DNA of 40,924 nucleotides from Schoenoplectus triqueter (taxonomy: Eukaryota; Streptophyta; Magnoliopsida; Poales; Cyperaceae), in NCBI GenBank assembly GCA_964058805.1, contig CAXKVV010000944.1, forward strand, positions 1-40,924. Reading direction: 5' to 3'. The notes beneath the pieces were generated by a model. That model saw nothing but the letters and a program-made list of their open reading frames with translations. It was not told where the DNA came from and searched no databases. The position numbers were made by a program, and so were the translations under genes. This document shows, piece after piece, positions 1 to 10,830 of the stretch (position 1 is its first letter; each line of letters begins with the position of its first letter).

Positions 1-203
1 AAATTGAAACTGTTGCAAAGTGCATAACATTTTGATGATCTTTGATGGACTAGCAAATGATAATAAAAAATATATTAAATTTTAATCACCATCAATTATA
101 AGTAGAAGAATACATCTATATAATTTTTCCTTATTCTTAAGATTTTTCATATTTATTTGTAGAATCATTGTTAAGATTGTAAAAACAACTCAATGTCAAG
201 GGA
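1..203. mobile_element. MITE family A, right half, cut by the window edge
   Basis: This stretch matches the right half of the complete elements at 228-601 and 7089-7489. In order it carries a TTTGATGGACTA segment, an ATCACCATCAATTATAAGTAGAAGAA segment in diverged form, and a terminal CAATGTCAAGGGACCC. The left half lies outside the window. It is separated from the next copy by only about 24 bp. There is no coding capacity. Confidence 0.6.
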
Positions 204-227
204 CCCATCTCTTATTTATTATGAGAA

Positions 228-601
228 GGGATCCCTTCACACTGTGTTATCTTGATAATATTGACAATGAATCTTCAAATAAATATGAAAATCTTAAAAA
301 TAAAAACACTTTATAGATATATTTTTCTACTTATAGATTGATATTGATTAAAATTTTATGTAATTTTATTATTATTTATTAGTCCATCAAAGAAAAATAT
401 TATGCACTTTGTAATAATTTTCAATCTAATGATATTTGATGGACTATCAAATGATAATAAAATTATATAAAATTTGAATTACCATCAATTTATAAGTAGA
501 AGAATATATCTATAATTTTTTTTCTATTTTTAAGATTTTTTTTCATATTTTTTAAAAATTCATTATCAAAATTATCAAAATAACCATTATCAAGTGATCC
601 C
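228..601. mobile_element. MITE family A, complete foldback copy (374 bp)
   Basis: The left arm begins GGGATCCCTTCAC and the right arm ends AAGTGATCCC. The two arms are near-complete inverted repeats of about 170 bp that meet near 390-440, so the whole element can fold into one hairpin. The arms share blocks such as CTTATAGATTGAT / ATCAATTTATAAG and AGTCCATCAAAG / TTTGATGGACTAT. There is no open frame, so it must be non-autonomous. The superfamily is unclear because no target-site duplication is obvious. Confidence 0.7.
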
Positions 602-603
602 TT

Positions 604-2366
604 CCCATTTATTATAGAGTAGAAAGAAAATTTTGAAAAGACACAACAGCTTTGGAGAGATGTTAAAATTGTTCTTTCATTCTTTTGGTATCTTATTATT
701 ATTATAGAATCTCTGTATCAGGACTGGAATTAAGGTAGAGCATTTTCTTTTCCAAATCAAAAAGTGCAACCAGCTGGCATTCAAGTCATGTCACGACAGC
801 AACCCTTAAGTTTGAAATCTGGGATAACTTTTAGGAAAATATTATGCTAGAGAACATGAACATTAGGTCATAATTTATGACATATTAAGACCCATTGGGA
901 CCACCAATAGATAAAATTCGAAGAAATTAAAATTCATAATTCATCATTTATGAACTAGAGTGCGTGCTAACAGTATACCTATTTTTCCTGACAAAAGCAG
1001 ACGTTCTTTTTATTTTAAAAATAAGAAAGTATTAAAAACTATAAAAGTTTTTAAAATAGAATAAATCATGAAGAAAAAAATTGGACAACACTTATTCCAA
1101 CTCAACATGAAAGATTACTTGTAGAAAAAAATCCATTCGATATTTTAAAAATAAATTCCAATTAAAGAAATACAAATTGCAGATATATTCTTGCTATTTA
1201 GATAAAGAATATATAATTTAAATCAATCTTGAATGTGGCTGATTATTATCATAAAATTGTTGAAATTGATCGTTATAATATATACTTTAAGACTGAAGTT
1301 AAATGATTTTCGAATTGATCCACATTTTACGGAATTAAATGGTTCAATTTACATGTACAATTTAATTTTATTAATTCAACCAGTAATTTTCAAATTGTTA
1401 AACGAACTATAAAAAATTGACTCTATATTCTATAGAATCATAGAAAGACAAGTGAGAATTCAAGGTCTTTTGGGCATCAGTTACCGGCTGAAAACACTTT
1501 CCCATCATATTTCTTAAGAAAATAATTTATTTATGTATTTATAAATTTACATGCATACATATAGTTTTTATGGGATTGAGGATATTTAATCATTTCCATT
1601 ATTTTTCTTATTTCTTCTTTAAACAATTTTTGTAAACACGTTGTCAAACTTTCTTTAGACATTTCAAATGAGAACCCCTCTTCTCGAAAATGTTCTTCAT
1701 TATGAGAAGACAAAAGATAATCTATCTTCAACTATTAAAAAATTTGAGACGTCCCAATATTTGTGGTACCACATGACACCACAAATTCACCTTTTAATTT
1801 AGCATCCAAATTTAAAATCCAAATAGTTAGTCTCTTTTATATTCATGAGAGGTGTGTGATTGTAATTTTTTGTGATTTTTCCATTAGCGTCTACCTCGGG
1901 GGTAATATTAAAGTAAGTTTAAGTAATTGAGAGCATTTCTAACTGTACATCAAAAAGTCGTTAAATGTATAATTCATAACTAAAGAACGTATAGAAGAGG
2001 CAGTACTTCCTCTAAAGAGTATGTTATTTCTTTTAAGTCAGTTAATCCAACAAACCGCACTACAAATTAATTCAACTAACATTTTGTCTTTCAAAAGTAT
2101 GGAGCAATCGATCATTCAGATATCCTCTAAAGATAAGTCTTGAAAAATAAAAGAATTATAATTAGTAATCAACACCAGATAATCTGAACCATATTACATG
2201 AAACAAAAAGATGATCAATAATTTGAAAATAACCACAAAACACACAAGAAGTGACACCTTGCCACTCTCTTTAGTAGTCACTGAAGGAAGTGGAGCCGAC
2301 ACCGAAAATCAAAGAGTGAGAATGAGAAAGTTGTGTAATCGGTGGTGTAGTTAGTAACTGAGAGGC
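604..2366. other. AT-rich intergenic DNA
   Basis: I see no gene, RNA gene or clear mobile element here. The only open frames are short, low in complexity and match no family I recognise. Confidence 0.6.
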
Positions 2367-2518
2367 TACAAAGATGAATTGCTGCATAGAAGTTTGCATA
2401 GTGTGAAGGGTGTATGATTTCATCTCTATCAAATCAAGTTTACAAAGATGAATTGCTGCATAGAAGTTTGCATAGTGTTAAATCTTGCTTGTATGATTTC
2501 ATCTCTATCAAATCAAGT
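2367..2518. repeat. Two-copy tandem duplication, 74-bp unit
   Basis: The unit starting TACAAAGATGAATTGCTGCA occurs at 2367-2440 and again at about 2441-2518. Both copies end ATCTCTATCAAATCAAGT. The second copy differs mainly by a few inserted bases around 2480-2490 (TTAAATCTTGC against GAAGGG). The close identity suggests a fairly recent duplication. No coding function is visible. Confidence 0.85.
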
Positions 2519-3590
2519 AGCCTAAATTTGAATGTATTAAAATTAATAAAGTTAACTAGATTCGTTCATTTTTAGACTACTTAATCTAGAACAAAATGAA
2601 CTTGAAAAAAATCATAAATTTTTACATATATGCATAACTATAGTGTTATTTTCTAATAAGTAATAACTCAAAATCTTTCATGGTTTAAATTTAAAATTTA
2701 AGTGTTATTTTAAAAATATAAATGAAAAGAGGGTTTAGATGCCTCAATTTTTGTGCCTCCATCGTGCCTTCATTTTTAAAAATTTTAACAACTCAAAATT
2801 TAAAATTAAATATCAAAAAGAAAATTATTAGATTCAATCTATAATATATATTATCTTCCTACAAATAGAAACTCTTCACCTTTTCACTTCCATTTTTTTA
2901 ATCAATAATTTTAAAAAACAACGTATATAATTTATTCACATTAGTATATTTTTAAGCTCTTGATTCAAATAAAAATATTCAAAAAATATAATTTTTTTAT
3001 CTATGCATAAATAAAGTTAGATAGATCAAATATAATAATTTTATTATGATTTAAAAAAGACATGATGAAGGTACAAAAATAAAGAAATTTGAACCATCTT
3101 CAATAAAAGTAAATTTATAGTATAAACGTGGAACATAAACTTTGTCATATTGGATCTTCTCAAAATTGTGTTAAAGAAATCTTGTCAAAATTTAAATATA
3201 AAGTAAACTAAACGAATGACTACCGTTGATTGAATGTGTTGCTAATGAGAAATTTTGTCCTTATTGCTGAGAAAATGAGAGAGTACCGACGATTAATATT
3301 ACGACCACTCTGATAGTAAGATTTCAAATTTTAAAAATATTTTTTCATAAAAATTTTAAGCACATTGATATGAATGGATAATTTATTCAAATTTGTTGTC
3401 AAATATCATCATAAAATAGAAATCAAAGCATATCAACAAACTTAATTATTTTTTCCCTAAAAAAAAGAAATACAGCACAACGTGAAAACATTCGATTTAA
3501 AATAGGATTTTGTACGGATCACAACACATTTCCCACGGTGATATTTATACAGGATTGAAAGAGGTTAGCCGAGGTATTGATTAGGTAATG
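2519..3590. other. AT-rich intergenic DNA
   Basis: No gene or structured element is recognised in this interval. Confidence 0.6.
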
Positions 3591-3937
3591 GAGTCCGGAT
3601 CTGCTATTATTATGGTCCAAATAATAGAAATCTATTATTAAATCTAAAAAATCTAAAAATATATAAGAATAAAAAAATATTTATAGATATGTATTTTAAT
3701 GATATATTGATAGTCTATTAAATTTTATACAATTTCATTAACATTTGATAGTCCATCAAAGATCGTTAATTTAAACCATTAAAACATTGATAAAATGTTA
3801 ATGAAATTATATAAAATTTGATTAATTATCAATCTATAAATAAAAATATATATCTATAATTTTTTTATTTTTAATATTTTTTAGATTTAATAATAGAGTC
3901 ATATTATTTGGACCATAATAATAGCAGATCCGGACTC
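3591..3937. mobile_element. MITE family B, complete foldback copy (347 bp)
   Basis: The element begins GAGTCCGGATCTGCTATTAT and ends with the exact reverse complement of that sequence. The terminal repeats continue through GGTCCAAATAATA and then on into the middle. The inner part (TTGATAGTCCATCAAAGATCG and its inverted partner) resembles the core of family A, but the outer 35-40 bp are unrelated to family A. No convincing target-site duplication is seen. Confidence 0.8.
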
Positions 3938-4002
3938 GTGACGGAGCGCATGAGTGACGATCCCTTTTATTTATGAAAAAACTCTGTATGTAGCAATCTA
4001 GC

Positions 4003-4324
4003 CAGTTTTTTTAATAATAATTATTATTAAATTAATATTATTAAAAATAAAAGTAAGAACTATAAAATTTCAAATACATGAATGACAGCGCGTCATTGCC
4101 AGTGGCACGGATCAAACACGTCACTGACAGTGGCAGATTTAATCCTTATAATAAGCAAACGCCCCACTGGCAGTGGCGCGTTTGGTCTCAACATCACTGA
4201 CAATTGCGCGGTTCAAACACACCACTAGCAGTCAAGCGCTGTCATTCATATATTTAAAATTTTACTTGGTCACTCTTATTTTTAATAATATTAATTTAAT
4301 AATAATAATTATTAAAAAAAACTG
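4003..4324. mobile_element. Palindromic MITE with GC-rich repeated core (322 bp)
   Basis: The arms are nearly perfect inverted repeats. The left arm starts CAGTTTTTTTAATAATAATT and the right arm ends with its complement in ...AAAAAAAACTG. The AT-only arms enclose a much more GC-rich core (about 4085-4245). The core holds several degenerate copies of an inverted motif built on CACTGNCAGTGGC with GCGCGTTTG flanks. A less perfect inverted similarity may extend a few bases outwards (CTAGC-containing flanks). Confidence 0.75.
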
Positions 4325-5737
4325 CAACCTAGCAGTCAATGAAATGCAATAAAATAAAATGAAATAAGTAGCACCTGTCTGCCTGGCAACAACTCCAGCT
4401 GGTTCGTTGAGCGTCCCACAGTTGAAAATTTTAGCAGTTTGTCTCGTGACTGCTAAACATTTGTCTCCCTGCCTGTGCTTGCATAGTTGTTGCATCAGTT
4501 CTTTTGACTTCTGTTCCGTGACTGGCATGTGTTCTCTAAAGTCTAAAATGTCATAAAAATATCATTTATTGGTATCTTTAATTTTATGCTTTCATCAGTT
4601 ATTCGTTAGATGTTCATGATGTTTTATTTTTGTTAGGTATACAGAGAGCAAAATGTTTGGAGTTATTTTTATCAGGATTTTGATAACTGGAAACGGAACT
4701 TATTTACTTGTCAATTTGGTTGATGTTAGAAGAATTCCGCATCAATTGGGGCATTTCTGAGATTTTAATTTTTTGGACGAGAGCCTGCACATAAGAACAT
4801 TGTGCCATTGAATTTAACCAAAAAAAGTTTATACAAGTTACATATTTTTCATCATATAAAAAAATTAATATATTCGGCATCTATTAAACTATCACTTCCT
4901 AGGCTTGCTATGAGCCATGAACCACATCATTAGTATAGAATAATTCTCATGCGAAGTCGTTTCAATGATGCAAAAGGATGGGATCGAAGTTCGTAAAATA
5001 CATCTTATTTTATTGTGTACTTGACTTCTTTAATATACTTTCGATTTTTTTTTTCTTTATTACTTTTACCTGTACAAGAATGAAGCCTGGAGCAAATTTG
5101 AAATTTAGTCCGGTTTTTTTTTATCAAACTTTGCATGTTTTTATTAATTATTTGTTTATTATTTTTATAGTTTATTTATTTATTTTAGTATATGTAATTA
5201 TTTATTGAATAATTTAGAAAATAATTAGAAATATGATATTATTGTGCTTAATAATATGTTAAATATAATATTATATTTCAATAATAATAATAATAATATG
5301 TATTTTAGAAAATCATAAGAGAAAATTATAAAAATAAAAATCTATAATAAATAGATATGTTTATATAATATTTATAGTTTTTAAGAATTAATTTAGTTAT
5401 TTATTATATTTAATTATTTATTCAATGATTTAGTTTGTCTTTAATTGATTGTTGAATTTTCATAATATTTAATTTAACCGACGCTCCTGATCGAACAAAC
5501 AGAGATGATATCAGAAGATAACATCAAAATCTGAACACCTCATCTTCGAATAGTTATGACTTTTGATAGAAAACTTTGATAAGGCGTGGTATGCAGTCAC
5601 GAAAAGTTCACAATGAGATCTATGAAGTTAATCGCTTACGCCGTTATAGTCATTTTCAAGACCAAAAAACTCTTCAAGCTAAAACGCGTTTGAACTTTTG
5701 AACATCTATTTTTTCTTCATTGTTTTTAGATTTGTAA
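4325..5737. other. AT-rich intergenic DNA
   Basis: There is no supported gene. An 88-codon minus-strand frame ending at 4262 runs mostly through the arm of the MITE and is not taken as coding. A short TAA/AAT microsatellite lies near 5281-5297. Confidence 0.55.

Positions 5738-5791
<54 letters not shown>
5738..5791. repeat. (TA)n microsatellite
   Basis: This is an uninterrupted run of alternating T and A of about 52 bp. It abuts the left end of the foldback element that follows and is continued by a (GA)n run at 5795-5809. Confidence 0.95.
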
Positions 5792-5795
<4 letters not shown>

Positions 5796-6206
5796 AGAGA
5801 GAGAGAGAGCTTGGCTAAAATACAATGTGTTGCATGGATGCACCCATGCACCGCGTTAAAATCACAAAATTCAAATTAAAAATGAATCCAAACCATTCAA
5901 TTTATTTTTCATATTAAATTCTTGTAGAAAATCAAATTTTATATTTTTTTTAAATTTTTTTGGTCAAAAGAAAGTTGCTTGATTTAAGGAATTTGGATCG
6001 TCCAATAGTGATCATTTTCTTCTTACCCAAACAAATAGAAAAAAAAGTATAAAAAATATAAAATTTCATTTTCTACAAGACTTTGATATGAAGAATAAAT
6101 TGAACGGTTTGGATCGGTCATTTTTAACTTAAATTTTGAGATTTTAATGTGGCTGTACTGGTACATCCATGCAACGCGTTATATTTTAGCAAACTTCTCT
6201 CTTTAT
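5790..6206. mobile_element. Long-TIR foldback MITE at a TA microsatellite
   Basis: The left arm reads TATAGAAAGAGAGAG, GCTTGGCTAAAATACAATG, GTTGCATGGATG. Read on the other strand, the right arm gives TATATAAAGAGAGAAG, TTTGCTAAAATATAACG, GTTGCATGGATG. Inverted similarity continues through ATCCAAACCATTCAATTTATT and TTGTAGAAAATCAAATTTTATA, so each arm is about 190 bp and the centre lies near 6000. Both outer ends run into TATATA. This recalls the rice Micron-type MITEs flanked by TA repeats. It has no coding capacity. Confidence 0.75.
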
Positions 6207-6502
6207 ATATAGTTATTATTGTTTCATATATAGTTATTATTGTATATCGCAGCATTTTACACATGAACGTGTTGTTGGATCTATAATTAATTATCATATT
6301 TCGATCCATTGGCAGATTGAGTGTAACCCAACTGGATCAGAGATTTCAGGCCCGAATTTATCCAAATTATACATTTTAGGCCCTGCAGATTTCTTGTTTC
6401 ACGTTTGATCCAAGAAAGCGATGGGAAAGGGCAATTGGGAATGCACATGCCTCCACATGCATTTATTTTGCATCCTCGTGAAATAATAAAAATCCATGAG
6501 AG

Positions 6503-6568
6503 AGCACGTACATAAATAGCACGTACATAATAGTACGTGCTATTTTCCATAAATAGCACGTACATAAT
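6503..6568. repeat. Short direct and inverted repeats of GCACGTACATAA
   Basis: GCACGTACATA occurs directly at 6503, 6519 and 6556. An inverted copy, GTACGTGCTATTT, lies at 6533-6545. Positions 6514-6526 and 6533-6545 form a perfect 13-bp stem with a 6-nt loop. Confidence 0.8.
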
Positions 6569-7088
6569 ATTATAATACTATTAGCCCAATCAACTAATTT
6601 AAATTTAATAGGTTGGCCATTATGGTCACTGATTTTTTAATATGAGAACGGAGAACCCTGCTGAATTTCATAGTTTTCTGAAAGTAAAAAGAATCACCTA
6701 ATAATTTTGGGATCAAAATTTCGTTTATAACTCACTACCAATTGTGTGGTTTTCCACGTAATGAGAAAAATTAATTAGTTGTCTAGCATTTACATTTATC
6801 CAAACCAAAAGCGGATGAAAATTTCCCGGGAAAAAAATATTCTTAGAATTTTATGTACAGAAAATGACAATTCAACTGCAACAAATGTCAATCTAGATAA
6901 AAATCAAGTGCAAACGGTAGTAATATGCAATCAATTTATCAAATCCTGTCAGGGGATACTTGTCATTTGTCAATCTCATGCCATGTGTCTTTTACATTTA
7001 TACTATACTTTTGCAGCACTGCTTTAAGACATTTCTAAAAAGTGATCCAAACTATACTAATAAAATTACAGAGCTATATATAAACGGT
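6569..7088. other. Intergenic DNA
   Basis: No supported gene. An 82-codon frame at 6779-7027 has no recognisable domain, promoter or family resemblance and is not called. Confidence 0.5.
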
Positions 7089-7489
7089 GGGATCACTTAA
7101 CAATGGGTTATAATAATAATTTTGACAATAAAATTTTAAATAAATATAAAAAAATCTTAAAAATAAAAAACCTAATGAATATGTTCTTCTACTTATAGAT
7201 TGATGGTGATTCAAATTTCATATAATTTCATTATCATATGATACTCCATCAAGAACCATTAAAATTTTATACAATTTACAACGGTTATAATTGACGGTCT
7301 TTGATGGATTATCAAACGATAATGAAATTACATAAAATTGAAATCACCATCAATCTATAAGTATAAGAACATATCCATAAGGTTTTTGTTTTCTATTTTT
7401 TTTCTATTTTTTTTATTTTTTTCTATTTATTTTAAAATTCATTGTCAAATTTATCGAGATTGTTAAGATAACCATTGTCAAGTGATCCC
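7089..7489. mobile_element. MITE family A, second complete copy (401 bp)
   Basis: This copy begins GGGATCACTTAACAATGG and ends CCATTGTCAAGTGATCCC, which are inverted repeats of each other. Its internal blocks match the copy at 228-601: CTTATAGATTGATGGTGATT, TACTCCATCAAG and the inverted TTTGATGGATTATCAAACG. The centre lies near 7270. It allows the family TIR to be read as roughly GGGATCACTTGACAATGGTTAT. It is non-coding. Confidence 0.75.
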
Positions 7490-7599
7490 TTCCCATATAT
7501 AAATTTAGCAAGCTCACATGACCATCACATGGAAATCAATAAGGATTCCTTGTCCATGAGTATGGCTATTCAACGAGCAAGCCAAATTGTGTTAGAGGC

Positions 7600-8085
7600 A
7601 ATTCAAATTTAAACTAGCAGTTCTATGAGCTGAGTTGATTTGAGCCAGTAAATCTAAACTGAGCTGTCAGCTTAGCTCATATTCAACTTATGTCTGGTTC
7701 GAGCCATCTCACGAGTTCATTGAGTTGCTCATTTTTATGTTTTGATATATCAGTTGATTTTAAAATAGAAATTAAAATCAGAATAGTTGGTAAATCAAAA
7801 TAAATAATAAATAAATTATATAATAACAAACATGTTACATAACCAAATAAACTTCAATAATATAAATGAAATTTAAATAGAAATATGAAATATGACAGAC
7901 TTAAGTATATGAGCCAGCTGATAAGTTGTCGAGCGAGCCAGCTCTGGCTTGTATTCAAGTCAAAAAGTATATGAGTCAGTTAGCTCGCATCAAATTTATC
8001 TCGAGTCAAATTCAGCTTAAGTTATGATAAACTAAAATCTGAACGAGTTATGAGTTATTTGTCTAGCTCTATCTGACCATAGCAA
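7600..8085. mobile_element. Degenerate element rich in GAGC/GCTC motifs
   Basis: GAGCTGAGTTGATTTGAGCC-type motifs cluster at 7628-7745. Their complements (AGCTCGCATC, ATCTCGAGTCAA, GTCTAGCTCTATC) cluster at 7910-8075, with AT-rich DNA between them. This layout is typical of decayed plant hAT-like MITEs with motif-rich subterminal ends. Exact ends and a target duplication could not be fixed. Confidence 0.4.
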
Positions 8086-8261
8086 TACTTCTAATCCCAT
8101 CTCAAATTAAAAAAAAAGGAAATACTATATACCTATATAGCAAGACAACATTTTAATGTGAAATAAGTTGGAACCGAACTCTTGTTTAGGTTATATTAAT
8201 TAGGCTGATGCTGTGGCCCAACCTAGTCTGGCCGAGCAATCTATGCCACAATTGAACGAAA

Positions 8262-9250
8262 AGGATAATGTTTGGTTCCTCTCCTATTGCAAGGAAAATC
8301 ACTGAATATTTTCGGACAAACTTGAGAGGTAATTTTTTTTAGGAAATGAGAGGACCGTCTAAAAGTGAATATTATATATAACTAGTATATTATTTGTGTT
8401 TTGGTATGGGTAGTTTCTATATTATAATTTTTTATATCAAAATCTAAAAATATCATTTTATTTCAATACAAAATATGATAACAAATAAAGTAAGAAGCAA
8501 ATATAATTAGTCAATTGATTGTATACAGTATTCATAGCTTTTCTAAAAAAAATATATAATTAAATTTTAAATTTGATAAATTTTCAGAAAAACGATGTCT
8601 CTTAAAATATATAATCAATGATGTCTTTTAGAATGATGTCTTTTAATGTAACAAATATGTTATAAATTAACAAAGTTTTCACTATTTTTGTTATCATCTA
8701 GCACGTCATAAAAAAATCTTAATATATTTAACGATTCATTTTCTCTAAAAAAATTAACTAAAGAATTTTAATAAATAATAGTTGAAGCATCAGAACACTT
8801 ACACATTTAATAAGAAGTAAAGATATTATGATGAAAAATGTACCAACTTTAAGGCTTGAGCAAGAAATGACTAGGATTTATTTCCTTCACCATATTATTA
8901 GTTTGAAATGATTGGTCCTAAGCCATCAAATAATATGTTATACCTCCAAATAAACATGCTTATAAAACAAGCCTTTTTAGACAACAATCTAGAAATTCAT
9001 TGGAAAAAGAAGAAAATGTTTGGTTCCTCTCCAACTTCAAGGAATGCACTGAATATTTTCAGACAAAGAGGTCCATCTTAGAGCGAACATTATATATAAT
9101 TTATGATGAAAGATGTACCAATTTTAATGCTTGGGAAATAAGTATTAACTAGCACTTTTCCAGTTTGAAATGGTTGGTCCTAAGGCCATCAAATAATTTT
9201 GGTACACTTTGAGAGAAACATGCCTCTAAAACAAGCTTTTTAGTCAACAG
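8262..9250 (+). repeat. Local direct duplication, first copy interrupted
   Basis: The second copy (about 9010-9245) runs AATGTTTGGTTCCTCTCC, CACTGAATATTTTC, AACATTATATATAA, ATGATGAAAGATGTACCAA, TTTGAAATGGTTGGTCCTAA, CAAACTTGCC-like spacing and AAAACAAGCTTTTTAG. The first copy has the same blocks in the same order but in two parts, 8268-8382 and about 8826-8985. About 440 bp of AT-rich DNA (8383-8825) separates the parts and has no partner in the second copy. This is direct repetition, not inverted. No coding frame is preserved. Confidence 0.7.
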
Positions 9251-9369
9251 TTGATTGGAGATGCAGGTTATTACTAAAAAAGGGAAATCATTGAAATTGA
9301 GATGTACATTTCGCCTTTCTTTTTAAAAATAGATTTTTTTTTGCATCCATGATTACTGGATTTTTTTTC

Positions 9370-9735
9370 GATGTAGTAGAAAGGTCCGAGTTAAAAATTC
9401 GGGCTAAGATTAGGGTTTTTTTTTGGTTGTTCTGTTGTCTTGACCACAAAATATCTGAACAATTTCTGAATTAAAATTTTAAACTCAGACAGACCTCTTG
9501 GTCTGAATTTTTAATTCGAACTGGATTTCAACAATGAAATTTTTTATAATAATTTCGAATAATCACCATTTTGTTTAATTTCCGACTGACACTTGGTCCG
9601 AATTAAATTTTCGGATCAGACCCTTGTCATAAACAAAACAAATAGACACACTATAATCAGCAGAAAAAAAAAAACCTTGGCCCAAATTAAAAAAAACCCG
9701 ACCACCTCTGATTCGAATTTTAAACTCGGATGATA
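9370..9735. mobile_element. Repetitive element with GGTCCGAGTT / AACTCGG motifs
   Basis: The left side has AGGTCCGAGTTAAAAATTCGG and the middle has several TTTTAAACTCAGAC / GGTCTGAATTTTTAATTCG blocks. The right side has CCTTGGCCCAAATTAAAAAA followed by CCCGACC and TTTTAAACTCGG. The right-hand part resembles 32345-32430, so this looks like one dispersed family. The motifs are partly inverted with respect to each other, as in subterminal regions of DNA transposons. Class and exact ends are uncertain. Confidence 0.4.
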
Positions 9736-10735
9736 CTACTATATCGAAAAAAATCAGCAATCATGTTAAATGATGTAAATTTTCTATTTTTAAAAAATAA
9801 TTGTACGTTTCGCCTTTGGGCCTGAAAATTTTCACGTGGAATGCTGGCACCGTATATGGTTTTGATTGAGAAGGGGAGTATGGGTTTGTCAGATCTTGCT
9901 GAGAAAATACACACAAGGGGAAACGAGGAATGAATTTTTTCTTTGTAATATGGAAAAATTGTTGTATACCCATCAAAATTCATCATTCACATCTAGAAAC
10001 TAGAAATCAGATTTGAATACTTATCTATCAAAATCTGATTTTTTTTATAACTCTACTGAAATGATTTAAAATTGATTCAGTGGATATATAATAAAAATTT
10101 AAATAAAAATATTGGCCTACTAAATTCTCATTAAAATTTTAATATCATTTAAGTGAAATTTAGGTCACTTGCAGGAAGATGCCTAAGATATTAGGAGTTT
10201 GAAGAGAAAATATCTAAATTTGCAATTTAGATTGGAAATATGCAGAAAGAATTTTTCGGTGCACTTATATATAGCACCCCTTTAAAATTTTCAGCCAATT
10301 TAATATATCAATAAAGAGTGTATATTTATTAGTTGAATGAAAATTCCAAATACAAAAAAGAGAAGACGTGCACAACTTAATTAATTGGAACAGGAATATT
10401 ATTCATTATGCAGAAAATTTCAGCATTATACTTCAATTTGTAGTAGAAGTTAAATTACATAACAAAACTTGAATGCTGAAAGAAAGAAATAGAAAATGCA
10501 AAAACATATTCACATGTGCACCACTTTTGATGTCCGAATTGCCCCATCAATTCAATCAACTTTTCATTTTTTCTTTTATTATTTATGAACAATTTGTTCA
10601 GGTTGTTTTCCACTGACATCAACTTGATATCTTCAATCACATGGTTTGGCCCCGCATCAACAAACAAAACAAAAACAAAATGGTTTTGAACCATACCAAA
10701 ATTATTTAAAGTTCCAAAAAACCAATCACTGCCAA
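9736..10735. other. Intergenic DNA upstream of the first SAUR gene
   Basis: No gene is supported. Short minus-strand frames at 9720-9986 and 10455-10766 have no recognisable domains, and the second would overlap the SAUR promoter. The interval presumably contains distal promoter sequence of the SAUR gene. I found no clear TGTCTC auxin-response element in it by eye. Confidence 0.5.
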
Positions 10736-10739
10736 GGCC

Positions 10740-10747
10740 TATATAAG
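10740..10747 (+). promoter_or_regulatory. TATA box of the first SAUR gene
   Basis: TATATAAG lies 91 bp upstream of the ATG, in the context GCCTATATAAGGAG. The second SAUR gene has the same octamer at nearly the same distance, which supports both being core promoters. Confidence 0.75.
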
Positions 10748-10830
10748 GAGATGATGTCAACAACACCTATCAGTATCAACCTCAACACATTCCAAAACAG
10801 TTCTCTCTACTCATAACAAAAAGAGAAACA

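Noticed and set aside
4262..4528. 88-codon minus-strand frame (start MPVTEQKSKELMQQLCKHRQ)
   Set aside because: The first 55 codons look protein-like, but the rest runs through the AT-only arm of a MITE, no domain is recognisable and no continuing exon was found.
6779..7027. 82-codon plus-strand frame
   Set aside because: No promoter, domain or family resemblance; composition is that of intergenic DNA, and no neighbouring exon was found.
9720..9986. Overlapping minus-strand frames next to the GGTCCGAG-type element
   Set aside because: They are two frames over the same bases, neither resembles a known protein, and part of the DNA is repeat sequence.
10455..10766. 103-codon minus-strand frame upstream of the first SAUR gene
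   Set aside because: It overlaps the SAUR TATA box on the opposite strand and has no recognisable domain.
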